Assembly (NCBI RefSeq): GCF_000689395.1
Contig: NZ_HG966617.1
Coordinates: 3,074,721 to 3,138,720, forward strand
Reading direction: 5' to 3'
DNA length: 64,000 nucleotides
Origin: Candidatus Phaeomarinobacter ectocarpi
GTDB lineage: Bacteria; Pseudomonadota; Alphaproteobacteria; CGMCC-115125
In this document: in pieces, positions 61,944-64,000 of the stretch
Layout: each line of letters begins with the position of its first letter
Position numbering within the stretch: the first letter of the stretch is position 1
Notes under the pieces: generated by a model
What the model was told of the DNA's origin: nothing
Databases searched by the model: none
The model's input: the letters and a program-made list of their open reading frames with translations, nothing else
Position numbers and translations under genes: made by a program

Positions 61944-63308
61944 TTAGCGCACACCGAGCTGACGGATAGCCGAAGGCGTATACCGGTCAGGGTTGAGCTC
62001 ATCGGCGAAGTAGTTCACGCCTGGCTCTTCGTTCTGCATGGCGAGTGACAGGTAACGACCGTTACCGGTGTCGTACACCACTTCAGTACCTGAACCACAG
62101 AGCGGTACGTTGTAACGCTGGATCGTGTGCAGTTCCTGCACGCGCCACAGCTCACCACGGCCGTCATAGAGTTCCGCCTGCGACAGCTGCCATGAGTCCT
62201 CATTGAGGTGCTTCACACGACGGCTGTAGATGTGACGGTTTTCAGCACGCAGATTCGCTTCGATCGTCCACACGCGGTGGAGTTCGTAGCGGATATTGTC
62301 CTGGTTCAGGTGACGGGCCTGAATGTACTGGTCGTACGGTGCGGATTCCGCATCATACGCATTGTAGGCGATGAGTTTTTCGCTCTTGCCTTTGACAGTC
62401 CAGTCAAAACGGTCCGGCGCGCCATTGTAGCCGTCGAACGAGTCTGAAGTGGACAGGCCGTCTGAGTTCGTGCCCGGGTTGTCATATGCAATATTCGGAG
62501 CACGACGCACGCGACGTGTACCTGGTGAATACTGCCATGCCTTACGAGCATCGAGAGCACGGTTGAGGGTCTCGTGCACCAGGATCACACTACCAGCCGC
62601 ACGTGCCGGAGCAGTGGTGTTGGCGATGTAGTAGATCGAGATGTTGTCGAGTTCCTCGGCTGAGCCCTTGGACGGGTCAGACCACTGAAGGATGGCTTCA
62701 TCCTGCACTGTCTGCAGCGTGTAGTCGCCGGTTGCCGTAACAGGAGCAGCCGTAAACTGACGTGTCACCTTGAACGCACGATAGCGAAGGGTGTGGTTCC
62801 AGATCGCTTCCAGACCGGAATTGATAATCGGGAACGGTGAACCCATGATGCCTTTGCCGACACCATTGCCGCCACCAACAAGTTCAGAAACGACAGCGTT
62901 CTTCTTGTTGGCTTCGTAAACGTATTCAGGGAACGCGCATGAGCGACGTGTCTGATAGACGTTCATTTTGTAGGTGTCATACGTAGAGAGCAGCTTTTTG
63001 TAGCCCTCTGTCAGCACGCCGTCATACTGGCCCATATTGGCCGGCGTAACAGTGTACTGAACCGCGTCACCCGAGAACGGGTTCTGCAGACGGTCACCTG
63101 CATTGTACGTAACACCCGGAGGGGGTGTCGGCAGACCACCGGTCCATGCCGGGATCGCCCCGCCATTGCCGGCCTTCTCGCCACCCATCGGGTTGAGATC
63201 ATTACCCAGACGATCTGCCTGGGCCTGCGGGACTGCTGCGAGAGCGGCTGACGCGCCGAGCGCTACACCACCTGCAATAGTAGCCGCAAGAATGCCACTG
63301 GTTTTCAT
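61944..63308 (-). CDS. DUF1329 outer-envelope protein
   Basis: 454 residues from ATG 63308 (GGAGGAAG upstream). A signal peptide ends ASAALAAVP. The DUF1329 core (LolA/LolB-like fold) shows RLGNDLNPMGGEKAGN, RRVRRAPNIAYDNPGT, and DRFDWTVKGKSEKLIAYNAYDAE. DUF1329 genes usually lie beside DUF1302 genes, and the pair is linked to uptake or export of hydrophobic compounds. The protein is probably periplasmic. Its function is not established. Confidence 0.92.
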   Translation of the reverse strand: MKTSGILAATIAGGVALGASAALAAVPQAQADRLGNDLNPMGGEKAGNGGAIPAWTGGLPTPPPGVTYNAGDRLQNPFSGDAVQYTVTPANMGQYDGVLTEGYKKLLSTYDTYKMNVYQTRRSCAFPEYVYEANKKNAVVSELVGGGNGVGKGIMGSPFPIINSGLEAIWNHTLRYRAFKVTRQFTAAPVTATGDYTLQTVQDEAILQWSDPSKGSAEELDNISIYYIANTTAPARAAGSVILVHETLNRALDARKAWQYSPGTRRVRRAPNIAYDNPGTNSDGLSTSDSFDGYNGAPDRFDWTVKGKSEKLIAYNAYDAESAPYDQYIQARHLNQDNIRYELHRVWTIEANLRAENRHIYSRRVKHLNEDSWQLSQAELYDGRGELWRVQELHTIQRYNVPLCGSGTEVVYDTGNGRYLSLAMQNEEPGVNYFADELNPDRYTPSAIRQLGVR

Positions 63309-63468
63309 TGAGAATCTTCCTCCACTGAAGAGTTCGTTTGGCGGTCGTCCGGTTCGCAGCATCACCTACGCCATCTGACCAATCGTGTTCCCCACGAGTT
63401 TTTGGTGTGACGCCCGGACCGCCTCAGGATTGAGACGGTCCGGTGTCAAAGTCGTATTCAGTCTAACC

Positions 63469-64000
63469 TTAGAACGAGTAGCTCGCTGTGAGCGACACAA
63501 AGTCGTCGTCAAGGTTGTTCTGGTAGGTCTCGGAACCCATGAAGTCCGTGTAGCTCAGGCCAACGCGCCATGTGTTCTGCAGATTTGCAGTAACGCTGAG
63601 GCCGATTGAACGACGGTCTTCAACAAAGTTGCCAAGCGGTGCCGGAGTGAAACCCTCCAGATCGTGACGGTACACGAGCTGTGGTGAGAGCGTCCAAGGC
63701 GTGCCGAAGGCATTGTTGTAGTCGAGACGTGTCAGGAGGATACCACCGTATGACGTTTCAGTCGGACGGCAACCCTGACGGCTGTCGAGGTTGAGGATGC
63801 CACCAAGCGGCAGATCAGTACCTGAGCGGCACACTGCAGACAGACGGTTGAATTCAACCACCGTACCAGCAGCCTGCGTAGCAGGTGACTCATCCGGAAC
63901 ACCAGGAACGTGCACGACGCCAAATTCCGTCACCAGGATACCGATGTCGGCACCCAGGAAGTTGATGAGCGGGTTGGAGTTTGTGTACGTAGCCGTCGTA
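63469..64000 (-). CDS. DUF1302 family protein, C-terminal part
   Basis: The right window edge cuts the gene. The frame is open from base 63999 down to the stop at 63469, about 176 residues. LGADIGILVTEFGVVHVPG, TPWTLSPQLVYRHDLEGFTPAPLGNF, RRSIGLSVTANLQNTWRVGLSYTDFMGSETYQNNLDDDFVSLTASYSF shows alternating beta-strands ending in an aromatic residue, as in an outer-membrane barrel. It lies 160 bases upstream of the DUF1329 gene, the usual partner order. Confidence 0.9.
   Translation of the reverse strand, partial: TTATYTNSNPLINFLGADIGILVTEFGVVHVPGVPDESPATQAAGTVVEFNRLSAVCRSGTDLPLGGILNLDSRQGCRPTETSYGGILLTRLDYNNAFGTPWTLSPQLVYRHDLEGFTPAPLGNFVEDRRSIGLSVTANLQNTWRVGLSYTDFMGSETYQNNLDDDFVSLTASYSF

Noticed and set aside
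1-64000. Mobile element, prophage, toxin-antitoxin, defence system or CRISPR array
   Set aside because: No transposase, integrase, phage structural gene, Cas gene or spaced repeat array was seen on either strand.

Overview
The window reads as a chromosomal segment of a GC-rich, aerobic, chemoheterotrophic alphaproteobacterium. Supporting signs are a DUF2794 protein, an ECF sigma factor paired with a ChrR-type cupin anti-sigma factor, an IalB-family secreted protein, DUF1302/DUF1329 partners, and several acyl-CoA dehydrogenase, crotonase and SDR genes. A hydrocarbon- or lipid-degrading marine lineage such as Parvibaculaceae would fit, but that is a guess. I see no rRNA, tRNA, CRISPR array, phage block or insertion sequence. 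The layout is mostly short operons with divergent regulators.

Layout. 0-6 kb: end of an unrecognised gene, a small DUF7336-like gene, then a four-gene leftward ABC exporter operon of GldA/F/G type with a DUF4340 protein. 6-9 kb: DUF2794, a CPA2-type antiporter, a Bax-inhibitor-1 membrane protein and a thioesterase. 9-16 kb: GNAT, then the YbbP/YbbA ABC pair divergent from a TesA-like esterase, Tas-like aldo-keto reductase, ThpR and PhhB. 16-25 kb: methyltransferase/MarR divergent pair, two tandem VOC genes with look-alike terminators, an HSD10-like SDR, YkvA, a third VOC gene, two tandem EamA transporters, an SGNH protein lacking its catalytic residues, and a quinone-oxidoreductase-like MDR. 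25-30 kb: DUF2141, TrmH-type methylase, ChrR and ECF sigma factor, IalB, RlmN. 30-38 kb: a solitary flavin-dependent halogenase-like gene, DUF3422, a VOC/TetR divergent pair with double operators, a LysR/MAPEG divergent pair, argG and ppa. 38-50 kb: TetR with a GNAT, saccharopine-dehydrogenase-like and MDR operon, a beta-lactamase-fold hydrolase with a membrane insert, aldo-keto reductase, FolD, YggT, SemiSWEET, Crp/Fnr regulator, two GSTs and an extended SDR. 50-64 kb: a lipid/steroid-type oxidation region (acyl-CoA dehydrogenase, Baeyer-Villiger-like monooxygenase, SDR, two crotonases, HsaA-like flavoprotein, two TetR regulators) running into a YCF48/DUF1329/DUF1302 envelope set at the right edge.

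How the genes fit together. The right-hand 13 kb is the most coherent metabolic unit: predicted uptake or envelope proteins for hydrophobic compounds beside oxygenases and beta-oxidation enzymes, with two TetR operators visible as good inverted repeats. One of these closely resembles the acyl-CoA-responsive FadR box. The remainder is mostly housekeeping and detoxification. No clear undescribed multigene system was found. The best leads are altered family members (a pseudo-SGNH hydrolase, a ChrR homologue missing two predicted zinc ligands, a serine hydrolase interrupted by membrane helices) and several regulatory or repeat structures not explained by the genes.
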